From contig NZ_JARTWB010000002.1 of the NCBI RefSeq assembly GCF_031450785.1, positions 2,604,001 through 2,668,000 on the forward strand: DNA of 64,000 nt, given 5' to 3'. Source of the DNA: Caballeronia sp. LZ062. GTDB lineage: Bacteria > Pseudomonadota > Gammaproteobacteria > Burkholderiales > Burkholderiaceae. A program made the translations under genes and the position numbers. Shown piece after piece: positions 42,990 to 52,197 of this stretch (position 1 is its first letter; every line of letters begins with the position of its first letter). The notes beneath the pieces are model-generated. The model was not told the origin of the DNA. It made no database searches and saw only the letters and a list, made by a program, of their open reading frames with translations.

Positions 42990-44774
42990 ATGACCTTTCT
43001 CCATCGATATCGCTTCTTCTGGCTCTTTCTTCTGGTCGTGTTCGCGCTGCCGGTGCTGCCCGGGCCGGTCGCCGTGCCGGAGTACTGGATCACGCTGCTC
43101 AATTACATCGGCCTCTATTCGATTGTCGCGATAGGGCTCGTGCTCCTGACCGGCATCGGCGGCATGACGAGCTTCGGACAGGCTGCGTTCGTCGGTGTCG
43201 GCGCGTATGCCACCGCGTTCCTGACGACGCGCTACGGCGTCTCGCCGTGGCTTGCGTTGATCGCGGGCGTTGTGCTGACGGCGTTCATCGCGCTCCTGCT
43301 CGGACTCGTCACGATGCGGCTTTCCGGGCACTTCCTGCCGCTCGGCACCATTGCGTGGGGGCTGTCGCTGTTCTATCTGTTCGGGAACATGGAATTGCTC
43401 GGCAAGTACGACGGCATCAACGGAATTCCGGTGCTGAACGTGTTCGGGTGGCAGCTTGAGTCGGGAAGGAACATCTACTATCTGATCTGGGCGGTCGTGT
43501 TGCTGGCCGTCGTCTCTGTTCAGAATCTGCTTAATAGTCGTCCGGGCCGCGCCATCCGCGCGCTACGCGGCGGCGGCGTCATGGCCGAAGCGATGGGTGT
43601 CAATACGGCGTGGATGCGCGTCGTCATCTTTATCTATGCTGCGGTCCTTGCGTCTATCTCCGGTTTTCTTTACGCGCACTTGCAGCGCGCAGTGAATCCG
43701 ACGCCGTTCGGCCTGAACCACGGCATCGAGTTCCTGTTCATGGCGGTGGTCGGCGGGGTGTCGCACGTCTGGGGTGCGATTCTCGGCGCGACGATCCTCA
43801 CCGTGCTGCAAGACTATCTGCAGACGCTGCTGCCTAAGCTCATCGGTGCGAACGGCAATTTTGAGATTATCGTCTTCGGCGTCGTGATGGTTCTCTTGCT
43901 TCAATATGCGCGGCAGGGCGTGTGGCCGTTCGTGGCGCGGCTGTTTCCTCGCGGGCCACGCGCGCATGTTCCCGAGAACGGCGAGCTGTTGCCGCAGCGC
44001 AGCAAACCGGCGGCCGGCGAGCCATTGCTGGTCGTCGATCAGGCGCGCAAGCAGTTCGGCGGCCTTGTCGCGGTGAACGACGTCAGTTTCGACGTCAAGG
44101 CAGGCGAGATCATCGGTTTGATTGGTCCGAATGGCGCAGGCAAGTCCACGACTTTCAACCTCGTGACCGGCGTGCTGCAAGCGACGAGCGGTGCGATCAC
44201 GTTTCACGGTGAACGTATCGACAAGTTCAGTTCGCGCGAGATCGTGAAACGCGGCATCGGACGCACGTTCCAGCACGTCAAGATGCTGCCGGGTATGACG
44301 GTGCTGGAGAACGTTGCGATCGGTGCGCACCTGCGGGGCAGTACCGGCGTCTGGCGAAGCGTTGTGCGGCTGAATGCAGCGGAGGAAGCGCGACTGATGT
44401 ACGAGGCGGCGAGGCAGATCGAGCGCGTTGGTCTTGGCCAGCACCTGTACGCGGAGGCGGGCAGTCTCGCGCTAGGACAACAGCGCATTCTGGAGATTGC
44501 GCGAGCGCTGTGCTGTGACCCGACCTTGTTGCTGCTGGACGAACCTGCCGCAGGCCTCCGCTACAAGGAAAAGCAGCAACTCGCCGACCTGCTTCGCAAG
44601 CTGCGTGCAGAAGGCATGAGCATTTTGCTCGTCGAACACGACATGGACTTCGTGATGAACCTGACTGACCGGCTCGTCGTGATGGAATTCGGTACGAAGA
44701 TCGCCGAGGGGCTGCCGAAGGACGTGCAGGAGAATCCAGCGGTACTGGAAGCGTATCTGGGCGGGGTGGAGTGA
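42990..44774 (+). CDS. LivM-LivG fusion: permease joined to ABC ATPase
   Basis: A 594-residue fusion. Residues about 1-315 are a LivM permease ([39 protein letters not shown]). A Pro/Arg-rich linker of about 25 residues follows, then a complete LivG ATPase from about 340: Walker [10 protein letters not shown] (379-387), the LivG-type signature [15 protein letters not shown], Walker [12 protein letters not shown] and [10 protein letters not shown]. The reading frame is continuous, with no stop or frameshift in the joint. The fusion fixes the stoichiometry of permease to ATPase. Its stop overlaps the livF start. Confidence 0.94.
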   Translation: MTFLHRYRFFWLFLLVVFALPVLPGPVAVPEYWITLLNYIGLYSIVAIGLVLLTGIGGMTSFGQAAFVGVGAYATAFLTTRYGVSPWLALIAGVVLTAFIALLLGLVTMRLSGHFLPLGTIAWGLSLFYLFGNMELLGKYDGINGIPVLNVFGWQLESGRNIYYLIWAVVLLAVVSVQNLLNSRPGRAIRALRGGGVMAEAMGVNTAWMRVVIFIYAAVLASISGFLYAHLQRAVNPTPFGLNHGIEFLFMAVVGGVSHVWGAILGATILTVLQDYLQTLLPKLIGANGNFEIIVFGVVMVLLLQYARQGVWPFVARLFPRGPRAHVPENGELLPQRSKPAAGEPLLVVDQARKQFGGLVAVNDVSFDVKAGEIIGLIGPNGAGKSTTFNLVTGVLQATSGAITFHGERIDKFSSREIVKRGIGRTFQHVKMLPGMTVLENVAIGAHLRGSTGVWRSVVRLNAAEEARLMYEAARQIERVGLGQHLYAEAGSLALGQQRILEIARALCCDPTLLLLDEPAAGLRYKEKQQLADLLRKLRAEGMSILLVEHDMDFVMNLTDRLVVMEFGTKIAEGLPKDVQENPAVLEAYLGGVE

Positions 44775-45520
44775 TGGCCGAATTTGTTCTAGAAGTAAGC
44801 GACCTTTCTGCGCGGTACGGCAAGGTCGAAGCGCTGCACAACAGCAACTTGCGGGTCGCTGCGGGGCAGATCGTATCCGTGATCGGGCCGAACGGCGCCG
44901 GGAAGTCGACTCTGCTCAATGCAATCATGGGAGCATTGCCGCAGACAGGCCACGCGAAGGGCGTCGTCCGTTATCTGGGCGAAGACGTATCGGCGCTGGC
45001 TGTTGAGCGGCGCGTCGCACGTGGAATGTGTCTGGTGCCGGAAAAGCGCGAGCTATTCTCGACGATGACGGTGGAGGACAACCTCGTGCTTGGCGCGTAT
45101 CGCAGAAAGCGCGCGGGCGAGCGCAATTATCTCGATCAACTGGATCATGTATTTGCGCTTTTTCCCCGGCTCAAGGAACGGCGGAAGCAGGCCGCCGGTA
45201 CGCTTTCCGGAGGCGAGCGGCAAATGCTGGCGGTGGGTCGGGCGCTGATGGGCAAGCCGCGGCTTCTCATGTTGGACGAGCCCAGTCTTGGGCTTGCGCC
45301 GCTCATCGTCAAAGAAATTTTCCAGATCGTCAGCGCGCTGAAGCAGACAGGCGTTGCGACGCTACTGATCGAACAGAACGCCCGTGCCGCGTTGCAGATT
45401 TCCGATTACGGGTACGTCCTCGAGACTGGTGAGGTGGCCCTGGAAGGTAAGGCCGACGACCTGCGGCACAACCCTCAAGTCATCGAGACGTATTTGGGGC
45501 TGACGAAGAAAGTCGCCTAG
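44774..45520 (+). CDS. Liv-type ABC transporter ATP-binding protein (LivF-like)
   Basis: A 248-residue ABC ATPase. Walker [10 protein letters not shown], signature [15 protein letters not shown], Walker [14 protein letters not shown] and [12 protein letters not shown] are all standard, in contrast to the Arg-containing LivF at 34758. The ATG at 44774 shares a base with the upstream stop; a GTG three bases earlier is also possible. It is the last gene of the second liv cluster, and transcription probably ends at the palindrome at 45546. Confidence 0.94.
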   Translation: MAEFVLEVSDLSARYGKVEALHNSNLRVAAGQIVSVIGPNGAGKSTLLNAIMGALPQTGHAKGVVRYLGEDVSALAVERRVARGMCLVPEKRELFSTMTVEDNLVLGAYRRKRAGERNYLDQLDHVFALFPRLKERRKQAAGTLSGGERQMLAVGRALMGKPRLLMLDEPSLGLAPLIVKEIFQIVSALKQTGVATLLIEQNARAALQISDYGYVLETGEVALEGKADDLRHNPQVIETYLGLTKKVA

Positions 45521-45545
45521 TGTCGGTCGCTAAGGCAAGTTGTGG

Positions 45546-45579
45546 ATGGCGTGTTTCACGTGAAACACGCCATTTTTTT
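45546..45579. terminator. 28-bp perfect palindrome: parS centromere plus terminator hairpin
   Basis: The perfect palindrome runs from 45546 to 45573 (half-site ATGGCGTGTTTCAC) and is followed by seven T's (45573-45579). Its centre is the ParB-binding parS sequence TGTTTCACGTGAAACA (45552-45567). The same bases thus look like a centromere site and a rho-independent terminator of the liv operon. Confidence 0.85.
45552..45567. promoter_or_regulatory. parS: parS site 1 (upstream of mnmG)
   Basis: An exact match to the 16-bp universal parS TGTTTCACGTGAAACA, 2.8 kb from parA. It is expected to be the loading site for the ParB encoded at 49161. Confidence 0.93.
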
Positions 45580-45623
45580 CGCCGGCCAAGCGACGCACCG
45601 AAAACGCACCGCCGCGATGCCTA

Positions 45624-45629
45624 TATAAT
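45624..45629 (+). promoter_or_regulatory. -10 element upstream of mnmG
   Basis: A perfect TATAAT lies 48 bp before the mnmG ATG. No good -35 is visible 16-18 bp upstream, so the promoter may need an activator or an extended contact. Confidence 0.45.
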
Positions 45630-45677
45630 CCTGCGATATTCCTTCTTTGCTTCGTGTCGTTCGTACACGATATCCCC

Positions 45678-47639
45678 ATGCTTTATCCCACAGAATTCGA
45701 TGTGATCGTCGTTGGCGGCGGTCACGCAGGTACCGAGGCCGCATTGGCGTCGGCGCGGATAGGTTGCAAAACGCTGCTTTTAACCCACAACATCGAGACG
45801 CTTGGCCAGATGAGCTGCAATCCGTCGATTGGCGGCATCGGAAAGGGCCACCTCGTCAAAGAAGTCGACGCTCTGGGCGGCGCAATGGCCGCCGCGACGG
45901 ATGAGTCTGGCATCCAGTTCCGCATTCTCAATTCGTCGAAGGGGCCGGCCGTCCGGGCCACGCGCGCTCAGGCAGACCGCGTACTTTATAAGCAGGCAAT
46001 CCGGCATCGTCTGGAAAACCAGCCGAACCTTTGGCTGTTCCAACAGGCGGTTGACGATTTGATGGTGGAGGGCGATCGCGTCGTCGGCGCTGTCACGCAG
46101 GTCGGTTTGCGCTTTCGGGCGCGCGCCGTGGTGCTGACGGCGGGCACGTTCCTCGACGGAAAGATTCACGTCGGCCTGAACAATTACGTCGGTGGTCGCG
46201 CGGGCGATCCAGCGGCAGCGTCGTTGTCGGCGCGTCTGAAGGAACTCAAGCTGCCCCAAGGTCGACTCAAAACGGGCACGCCGCCGCGCATCGACGGACG
46301 AACCATCGACTTTTCGGTGCTCGAAGAGCAGCCGGGCGACCTCGATCCGATTCCGGTGTTCTCGTTTCTCGGCAGAGTAGAGCAGCACCCGCGCCAGATG
46401 CCGTGTTGGGTGACGCACACCAACGCCCGCACGCACGACATCATTCGCTCCGGCCTGGACCGCTCGCCGATGTACACGGGCGTGATCGAGGGCGTCGGAC
46501 CGCGTTATTGCCCGTCGATTGAAGACAAGATCCACCGGTTTGCGTCGAAGGACGCGCATCAAATCTTCCTTGAACCGGAAGGCCTGTCGACCAATGAGTT
46601 CTATCCAAACGGCATCTCGACGAGCCTGCCTTTCGACGTTCAACTCGAACTCGTCCGCTCGATGCGTGGCCTCGAGCACGCCCATATCCTGCGGCCCGGC
46701 TACGCCATCGAGTATGACTACTTCGATCCGCGCGCGCTGAAGGCGTCGCTAGAGACGAAGGCGATCAACGGCTTGTTCTTTGCCGGTCAGATAAACGGCA
46801 CGACGGGCTACGAAGAAGCGGCGGCACAAGGGCTTCTTGCGGGAATCAACGCCGGTCTACAAGTTCAGGGCAAGGAAGCGTGGTGTCCACGGCGCGATCA
46901 AGCCTACCTTGGCGTCCTCGTTGACGACTTGGTAACGCGCGGCGTGTCCGAGCCGTACCGCATGTTCACGAGCAGGGCAGAGTATCGCCTGTCGCTGCGC
47001 GAGGATAACGCGGACATGCGGCTGACGGGAATCGGCCGCGAGCTGGGCGTGATCGACGACGTTCGTTGGGACGCTTTCAGCCGCAAACGCGATGCTGTTT
47101 CACGTGAAACAGAACGGCTTCGCTCGACGTGGGTCAATCCCAAGACGCTACCGGCGGAAGAAGCGACGGCGCTGCTGGGCAAGCCGATCGATCATGAGTA
47201 CAGCCTCGCGGATCTGCTACGGCGCCCCGGCGTGTATTACGACGGCATCTGCGCGTTGCGCGGCAACTCGTGTGGCCCGGACGCACCGCTCGCGGACGAT
47301 CCCGTCTTGCTCGCCCAGATCAAGGAGCAGATCGAGATCGGCGTGAAGTACCAAGGCTACATAGATCGACAAGCAGATGAGATCGTCCGAAACGGCGCGC
47401 AGGAAAATACGCGCTTGCCGGAGGGAATCGACTATGCCGACGTGCGCGGCTTGTCATTCGAGGCGCGCCAGAAACTGACGCAGCATCGCCCGGAGACGAT
47501 CGGGCAGGCTTCCCGCATCTCCGGCATCACGCCGGCCGCAATCTCGCTGCTGATGGTGCACCTGAAGCGCGGCCTCGGTCGACGAGGCAGAGGCGCGAGC
47601 GGCGACGATCAAACGCCTACGACGACGGCGGTGCAATGA
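45678..47639 (+). CDS. mnmG: tRNA uridine-5-carboxymethylaminomethyl modification enzyme MnmG (GidA)
   Basis: A 653-residue FAD enzyme that works with MnmE to build cmnm5U at tRNA wobble position 34. Landmarks are [20 protein letters not shown] (dinucleotide fold, residues 13-18 GGGHAG), [36 protein letters not shown], the second GidA signature [19 protein letters not shown] and the C-terminal helical domain that binds MnmE. The start at 45678 (MLYPTEFD) is chosen; a GTG at 45654 would add 8 residues. The coding sequence contains the second parS site. It overlaps rsmG by 4 bases. Confidence 0.97.
   Translation: MLYPTEFDVIVVGGGHAGTEAALASARIGCKTLLLTHNIETLGQMSCNPSIGGIGKGHLVKEVDALGGAMAAATDESGIQFRILNSSKGPAVRATRAQADRVLYKQAIRHRLENQPNLWLFQQAVDDLMVEGDRVVGAVTQVGLRFRARAVVLTAGTFLDGKIHVGLNNYVGGRAGDPAAASLSARLKELKLPQGRLKTGTPPRIDGRTIDFSVLEEQPGDLDPIPVFSFLGRVEQHPRQMPCWVTHTNARTHDIIRSGLDRSPMYTGVIEGVGPRYCPSIEDKIHRFASKDAHQIFLEPEGLSTNEFYPNGISTSLPFDVQLELVRSMRGLEHAHILRPGYAIEYDYFDPRALKASLETKAINGLFFAGQINGTTGYEEAAAQGLLAGINAGLQVQGKEAWCPRRDQAYLGVLVDDLVTRGVSEPYRMFTSRAEYRLSLREDNADMRLTGIGRELGVIDDVRWDAFSRKRDAVSRETERLRSTWVNPKTLPAEEATALLGKPIDHEYSLADLLRRPGVYYDGICALRGNSCGPDAPLADDPVLLAQIKEQIEIGVKYQGYIDRQADEIVRNGAQENTRLPEGIDYADVRGLSFEARQKLTQHRPETIGQASRISGITPAAISLLMVHLKRGLGRRGRGASGDDQTPTTTAVQ
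47096..47111. promoter_or_regulatory. parS: parS site 2 (inside mnmG)
   Basis: An exact TGTTTCACGTGAAACA embedded in the mnmG reading frame, where it encodes part of AVSRETE. The surrounding 18 bp (47095-47112) are palindromic. It lies 1.54 kb from parS site 1. Confidence 0.93.
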
Positions 47640-48286
47640 CCGACCTCGATTCGATGCTCGACCAAGGAGCGGTCGAACTTGGCGTCACACTGTCGGCCGA
47701 TCAGAAGAGGATGCTGCTCGATTACGTCGCGCTGTTGAGCAAATGGAACGCCGTCTATAACCTGACGGCGATTCGTGATCCGCGTCAGATGCTCGTGCAG
47801 CACATTCTGGATTCGCTGGCGGTTTTGCCTGCGATTGGGTCGCGCGGCGCGTCGACGGTGCTGGACGTCGGCTCGGGTGGAGGGCTGCCGGGCATTGTGC
47901 TCGCGATTGCTTTGCCGCATGTCCGCGTGACGCTCAACGACATCGTTCACAAGAAGACGGCGTTCCAGTCCCAAGCGAAGGCGCAACTCGGGCTCTCGAA
48001 CTTGTCAGTTGTCACAGGCCGCGTCGAGATGCTGCAGCCGGGCGTCGAAGTACCGGAAAAATTCGATGTGATCGTCTCGCGCGCGTTCGCAGAGCTCGCG
48101 GATTTCGTTACACTTGCGCGACACCTCGTTGCGAGCGACGGCTGCATGCTCGCAATGAAAGGCGTCAAACCCGACGCCGAGATCGCCCGCCTGCCGCAAG
48201 GGGCGCAGGTCGCGGGCATCGAACGCCTCGCCGTGCCGTTCCTCGACGCGGAGCGGCATCTCATCGAAATCGTCTTCGATGCATGA
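47636..48286 (+). CDS. rsmG: 16S rRNA m7G527 methyltransferase RsmG (GidB)
   Basis: A 216-residue SAM-dependent methyltransferase that modifies G527 of 16S rRNA; loss gives low-level streptomycin resistance in other bacteria. Landmarks are [36 protein letters not shown] motif [13 protein letters not shown] and [10 protein letters not shown], with [12 protein letters not shown] as the catalytic-region phrase. The start overlaps the mnmG stop (ATGA). It is followed by parA after 62 bp, the common mnmG-rsmG-parA-parB order. Confidence 0.96.
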   Translation: MTDLDSMLDQGAVELGVTLSADQKRMLLDYVALLSKWNAVYNLTAIRDPRQMLVQHILDSLAVLPAIGSRGASTVLDVGSGGGLPGIVLAIALPHVRVTLNDIVHKKTAFQSQAKAQLGLSNLSVVTGRVEMLQPGVEVPEKFDVIVSRAFAELADFVTLARHLVASDGCMLAMKGVKPDAEIARLPQGAQVAGIERLAVPFLDAERHLIEIVFDA

Positions 48287-48348
48287 ACGCGTGCAGCAAT
48301 CCAGCCCATGCTGATCTTCTGACAGCGAAGAAACGAGGACACTAAACG

Positions 48349-49164
48349 ATGGCAAAAATCTTCTGCGTCGCGAATCAGAAGGGCGGCGTTGGAAAGACGA
48401 CGACAGCGGTCAATCTTGCAGCCAGCCTCAGCGGTCTCGGGCAGCGCGTGCTACTGATCGACCTCGACCCGCAAGGCAATGCGACGATGGGTAGCGGCGT
48501 CGACAAGGCCGCCTGCGAGAACACGGTGTACGAAGTGCTGGTGGACGGCGTCACGTTACGCCAGGCGCGTGTGCGCCCCGAGGCGGTCGGCTACGACGTG
48601 TTGCCCGCCAATCGCGAGCTGGCGGGTGCGGAAGTGGAGTTGGTCGGCATGGAGAACCGCGAACGCATTCTTCGCGCCGCGATAGCCGACATAGCCGATG
48701 ACTATGATTTCGTGCTCATCGATTGTCCGCCAGCGCTGTCCCTGTTGACGCTCAATGCGCTGTGCGCTGCGCACGGCGTCGTCATTCCGATGCAGTGCGA
48801 GTACTTCGCGCTCGAGGGGCTTTCGGACCTCGTCAACACCATCAAGCAGATTCACGCCAATCTGAACCGCGACCTCAAGGTAATCGGCCTGCTGCGCGTG
48901 ATGTTCGATCCGCGCATCACGCTCCAGCAGCAAGTGTCGGATCAATTGAAGGCGCATTTCGGCGACAAAGTATTCGATGTGGTCATTCCCCGCAACGTGC
49001 GTCTTGCCGAGGCGCCGAGCTACGGATTACCGGGCGTCGTGTTCGACAAGGCGTCGCGCGGCGCACAGGCGTACATGCAGTTCGGCACGGAAATGATCGA
49101 GCGCGTGCGTGCGCTCCAACCCCATTCGATGCGGCAGGAAACGCCGACGGAGGAATCGAAATGA
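48349..49164 (+). CDS. parA: Chromosome partitioning ATPase ParA (Soj)
   Basis: A 271-residue ParA/Soj ATPase that forms nucleoid gradients and moves ParB-parS complexes. The deviant Walker A QKGGVGKTTT (residues 10-19) has the signature Lys11. The Walker A' LIDLDPQGNAT, Walker B FVLIDCPPALSLLTLNAL and the DNA-binding C-terminal region (VFDVVIPRNVRLAEAPSYGL) are present. There is no N-terminal helix-turn-helix, as expected for a chromosomal ParA. Its stop overlaps the parB start. Confidence 0.97.
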   Translation: MAKIFCVANQKGGVGKTTTAVNLAASLSGLGQRVLLIDLDPQGNATMGSGVDKAACENTVYEVLVDGVTLRQARVRPEAVGYDVLPANRELAGAEVELVGMENRERILRAAIADIADDYDFVLIDCPPALSLLTLNALCAAHGVVIPMQCEYFALEGLSDLVNTIKQIHANLNRDLKVIGLLRVMFDPRITLQQQVSDQLKAHFGDKVFDVVIPRNVRLAEAPSYGLPGVVFDKASRGAQAYMQFGTEMIERVRALQPHSMRQETPTEESK

Positions 49165-50060
49165 ACGCTGTAATGAAGAAAAAGGGTTTGGGCCGCGGTC
49201 TGGACGCATTGCTGGGCGGCAGCGTCGACATTACGGAAGCCGTGCGCGGAGAGGGAATGCCGACGGTGCTCGCGCTCGACAAGCTGCAAGCAGGCAAATA
49301 TCAACCGCGTACCCGCATGGACGAAGGCGCGTTGCAGGAACTGGCCGCGAGCATCCGCGCGCAGGGGCTCATGCAACCGATTCTCGTGCGCTCGGTGGGC
49401 GCGGATCAATTCGAGATCATTGCGGGCGAGCGGCGTTTCCGCGCGGCGCGTCTTGCCGGTCTGGACGAAGTGCCGGTGCTGGTGAAGAACGTGCCCGATC
49501 AGGCCGCCGCCGCCATGGCGCTGATCGAAAACATCCAGCGGGAAGATCTGAATCCGCTGGAAGAAGCGCAGGGCATCCAGCGCTTGCTCGACGAATTCAG
49601 CTTCACGCATGAACAGGCGGCCGAGGCAGTCGGGCGCTCGCGCAGCGCGGTGTCGAATCTGCTGCGCTTGCTGAACCTGGCATCGCCCGTTCAGACGATG
49701 CTGCTTGCCGGCGACCTCGACATGGGCCACGCGCGCGCGCTGCTGTCGGTGGATGCGGCCACGCAGATCCAGCTCGCGAATCATGTGGTGAACCGCCGCT
49801 TGTCGGTGCGCGAAACCGAGCGCCTCGTCGCCGCGACCTTGAAGCAGACGCCCGCCAAAGCGCGTCCGGCAAGCGACGGTGGTCGCGATACCCGTCGGCT
49901 GGAAGAAGAGCTGTCGGACCTGCTTGCCGCAAGCGTCAAGATCAAAGTCGGGGGCCGCGGGCGCGGCAAGGTGACGATCGACTTCGGCAATCTGGACGCA
50001 CTCGAAGGCATCCTCACGAAGCTGCGCGGCAGCATTGAAACGCCGACGACCGCTGCCTGA
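49161..50060 (+). CDS. parB: Chromosome partitioning protein ParB (Spo0J)
   Basis: A 299-residue CTP-dependent clamp that loads at parS and spreads on DNA. The N-terminus MNAVMKKKGLGRGLDALLGG carries the ParA-stimulating region. The CTP-binding part has GERRFRAARLAGLDEVP, and ALIENIQREDLNPLEEA precedes the helix-turn-helix (SFTHEQAAEAVGRSRSAVSN). A C-terminal dimerisation zipper ends the protein. The start overlaps parA (ATGA), with a GGAGG site. Its targets are the two parS sites at 45552 and 47096 and presumably others outside the window. Confidence 0.97.
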   Translation: MNAVMKKKGLGRGLDALLGGSVDITEAVRGEGMPTVLALDKLQAGKYQPRTRMDEGALQELAASIRAQGLMQPILVRSVGADQFEIIAGERRFRAARLAGLDEVPVLVKNVPDQAAAAMALIENIQREDLNPLEEAQGIQRLLDEFSFTHEQAAEAVGRSRSAVSNLLRLLNLASPVQTMLLAGDLDMGHARALLSVDAATQIQLANHVVNRRLSVRETERLVAATLKQTPAKARPASDGGRDTRRLEEELSDLLAASVKIKVGGRGRGKVTIDFGNLDALEGILTKLRGSIETPTTAA

Positions 50061-50075
50061 CGCCTAAGGCTCAAC

Positions 50076-51212
50076 TTGTCCGAACTCGATGCAAAGGGCG
50101 TGCGCCCCGACTTTCTGACGCGCATCTGGAACGCGGTTTCGAAGGAGCCGGTGCTCGCCATCCTCGTGTGCGCGCTGGTAGTCGTCCAGATCGCGCATCC
50201 GCGACCGTTGACGTCGCTGCCCGCTCTCGTCGACTGGCAGACGGTGTTGACGCTCGCCGGATTGCTGATCCTGACCAAAGCGATCGAATTGTCAGGATTC
50301 CTAATGTGGGCGGCGCGTCGGCTGGTGCATCGGATACACGGCGAGCGCGGACTCGCGCTTCTGCTGGTCGCGCTCGCGGCAGGCCTGTCCACGCTGCTGA
50401 CAAACGACGTCGCGCTCTTCGCAGTCGTGCCGCTTGCGCTGTCGCTGAACAAACTCGCGCCGCTGCCGATCAAGCGGCTCGTGATCGTGATTGCGCTCGC
50501 CGTGAACGCTGGCTCGATCCTTACACCGCTCGGCAATCCTCAAAATTTGTTTCTCTGGCAGACGAGCGGGGTGTCCTTCGGTGCGTTCGTATGGAAGCTG
50601 CTGCCTTTATGCGCCGCGCTGATGGCGCTGCTGTTCGCGCTGACGTACGCGATGTTTCACGCGATGCCGCTCGATCTGTCCGGCGACGCGGAAGAGCATC
50701 GCGTCGACCGTGCGCTGTGTGGCGTCAGCATCGTGGCGTTCGGCGTTTTTGTCGCGCTGGCGGACGCGCATCACGCCGGACCGGCGCTGGCTGCGCTCGC
50801 CGTCGGCTTTCTGCTCTGGCGACGCGAGGCCGTGCTCAAGATCGACTGGCTTCTGCTGCTCATCTTCGTGCTGATGTTCATCGTGCTGCGCAGCGCAGCG
50901 GCGCTACCGACGATCCACGACGCCATTGCGAGCATCGGTATTCACTCGCCGGTGCGCGCATTCGCCGCTGGCGCGGTCCTCTCGCAGGGCATCAGCAACG
51001 TACCGGCGGCAATCGTGCTCGCCGAGTTCTCGAAGGACTGGCGCGCGCTTGCGTTTGGCGTGAGCGTGGGCGGTTTCGGCGTGGCGATCGGCTCGCTCGC
51101 GAATCTCATCGCCGTTCGTTTGTCAGGCGAAAAGGGTATGTGGGCACCGTTTCACCTAATGTCGATACCGTTCTGGATCGTGGCCATGGTCATCGGATGG
51201 GCGCTTGTGTGA
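50076..51212 (+). CDS. ArsB/SLC13-type anion transporter
   Basis: A 378-residue inner-membrane carrier with about 10-11 hydrophobic helices of the ion transporter superfamily. The tell-tale half-repeats are LLTNDVALFAVVPLALSLNK with NAGSILTPLGNPQNLFLW in the first half, and GAVLSQGISNVPAAIVLAEF with GSLANLIAVRLSGEKG in the second. The substrate could be an organic or inorganic anion; arsenite is not implied because no ars genes are nearby. The best upstream start is TTG at 50076; a GTG at 50100 with AAAGGGC before it is an alternative. It starts 15 bp after parB. Confidence 0.85.
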   Translation: MSELDAKGVRPDFLTRIWNAVSKEPVLAILVCALVVVQIAHPRPLTSLPALVDWQTVLTLAGLLILTKAIELSGFLMWAARRLVHRIHGERGLALLLVALAAGLSTLLTNDVALFAVVPLALSLNKLAPLPIKRLVIVIALAVNAGSILTPLGNPQNLFLWQTSGVSFGAFVWKLLPLCAALMALLFALTYAMFHAMPLDLSGDAEEHRVDRALCGVSIVAFGVFVALADAHHAGPALAALAVGFLLWRREAVLKIDWLLLLIFVLMFIVLRSAAALPTIHDAIASIGIHSPVRAFAAGAVLSQGISNVPAAIVLAEFSKDWRALAFGVSVGGFGVAIGSLANLIAVRLSGEKGMWAPFHLMSIPFWIVAMVIGWALV

Positions 51213-51487
51213 ACCGTCCGCGAAGCTCGCGTTCAATCTGAAAATCTGCTTGCAGTCGCAAGAAAAATCTCGGTTCTGAGACCGTTTTTTAAGCTTCGTC
51301 CGCTTGGCTTTTGACACACCTAAACTATTGAATCCGTGACAACAATCGCTTACAATCCCCCGGATTTATCAGCTAGGCCACCTCGAAAGCGCCACGAAAG
51401 CGCAAGGTGATTCTCCGGACACTGGGTTGAAGGCTGAAGCCTGCAAGCGAACGCTTCGTGTGCGGGTATCAGGCGAATGCGACGCAC
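51213..51487. promoter_or_regulatory. Upstream region and promoter of the ATP synthase operon
   Basis: A clear sigma-70 promoter is present: TTGAAT (51328-51333), 17 bp, TACAAT (51351-51356). The leader before atpI is about 125 nt. A weak hairpin CGGT/ACCG followed by six T's (51271-51290) probably ends the upstream transporter transcript. Confidence 0.7.
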
Positions 51488-52012
51488 ATGCGCGAACGAA
51501 ACATGCAGGTCAGTGCTCGCTCAACCGGCGACAGCCACGTTACCGGAGAACAGCCGCGCAGTTCGACTGACGACTCGTGGGATGCCGAAGCGCAAGATAA
51601 CAATATCGTTCCGCTCACACGGGATCAGGCAGAAAAGCTGTTCGGCCCGCAAGTGAGTCGTCCATCGCGTGTCACCCCGTATCGGGTCGTGGCGGCGCAA
51701 ATGGTTTTGTCCCTGGGTGCGACGCTTCTGTGGTGGCTGTTCTACAAGCCGCCGGGCGATGCTGCGCTGTCAGCCTTCCTGGGAGGAGCGATCGCCTGGG
51801 TGCCTGCGGCACTGTTCGCCGCGCGCCTCAAGGCAAAGAGCGGCGCTGAGACGATCATGAGCTGGATGATCGGCGAAGGCGTCAAGATGGGAGCGACGAT
51901 TGCTATGTTCGTCGCCGTTGCATTCTGGTACAAGAGCGCGTTGTGGCTGCCGTTGCTGGTCACATATATCGTCGCGCTGAAGGCGTACTGGGTTGCCATG
52001 GCGCTGCGTTGA
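51488..52012 (+). CDS. atpI: ATP synthase subunit I
   Basis: A 174-residue small membrane protein that helps assemble the c-ring and is not part of the finished enzyme. An Asp/Ser-rich cytoplasmic N-terminus with the phrase NNIVPLTRDQAEKLFGPQVS is followed by four hydrophobic helices (VVAAQMVLSLGATLLWWLFY, AALSAFLGGAIAWVPAALFA, a third at GEGVKMGATIAMFVAVAF, and PLLVTYIVALKAYWVAMAL). The start is uncertain: ATG at 51488, ATG at 51503 and GTG at 51458 all lack a strong ribosome site. It is the first gene of the atp operon. Confidence 0.82.
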   Translation: MRERNMQVSARSTGDSHVTGEQPRSSTDDSWDAEAQDNNIVPLTRDQAEKLFGPQVSRPSRVTPYRVVAAQMVLSLGATLLWWLFYKPPGDAALSAFLGGAIAWVPAALFAARLKAKSGAETIMSWMIGEGVKMGATIAMFVAVAFWYKSALWLPLLVTYIVALKAYWVAMALR

Positions 52013-52197
52013 TTTCGCGCCGACCGGTCTCCATGACCTCCGCGGTAAGTGCGGCGCGGCGTTGCGGTAGGTAGCATGAACATGAGTGCGGAACGCGTTC
52101 CGCACACGGGCCTCTCGCCCCGGAGCCGCGACGCGAAGCGGCGGCTCGGAAGCGAAGGCGACGAAAGATTTTTGACAATTTGGGTGGCTTTAACGAT
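52013..52197. promoter_or_regulatory. Structured spacer between atpI and atpB
   Basis: A 185-bp gap, long for this operon. It holds a perfect 20-bp palindrome (52086-52105, half-site GTGCGGAACG) and a second hairpin GAGCCGC/GCGGCTC near 52124-52148. A strong ribosome site is lacking before atpB (sequence AACGAT at the start). It may be a processing, stability or binding site. Confidence 0.55.

Noticed and set aside
51311..51316. TTGACA consensus -35 upstream of the atp operon
   Set aside because: No -10-like hexamer lies at 16-18 bp; the pair TTGAAT-17-TACAAT just downstream is far better.
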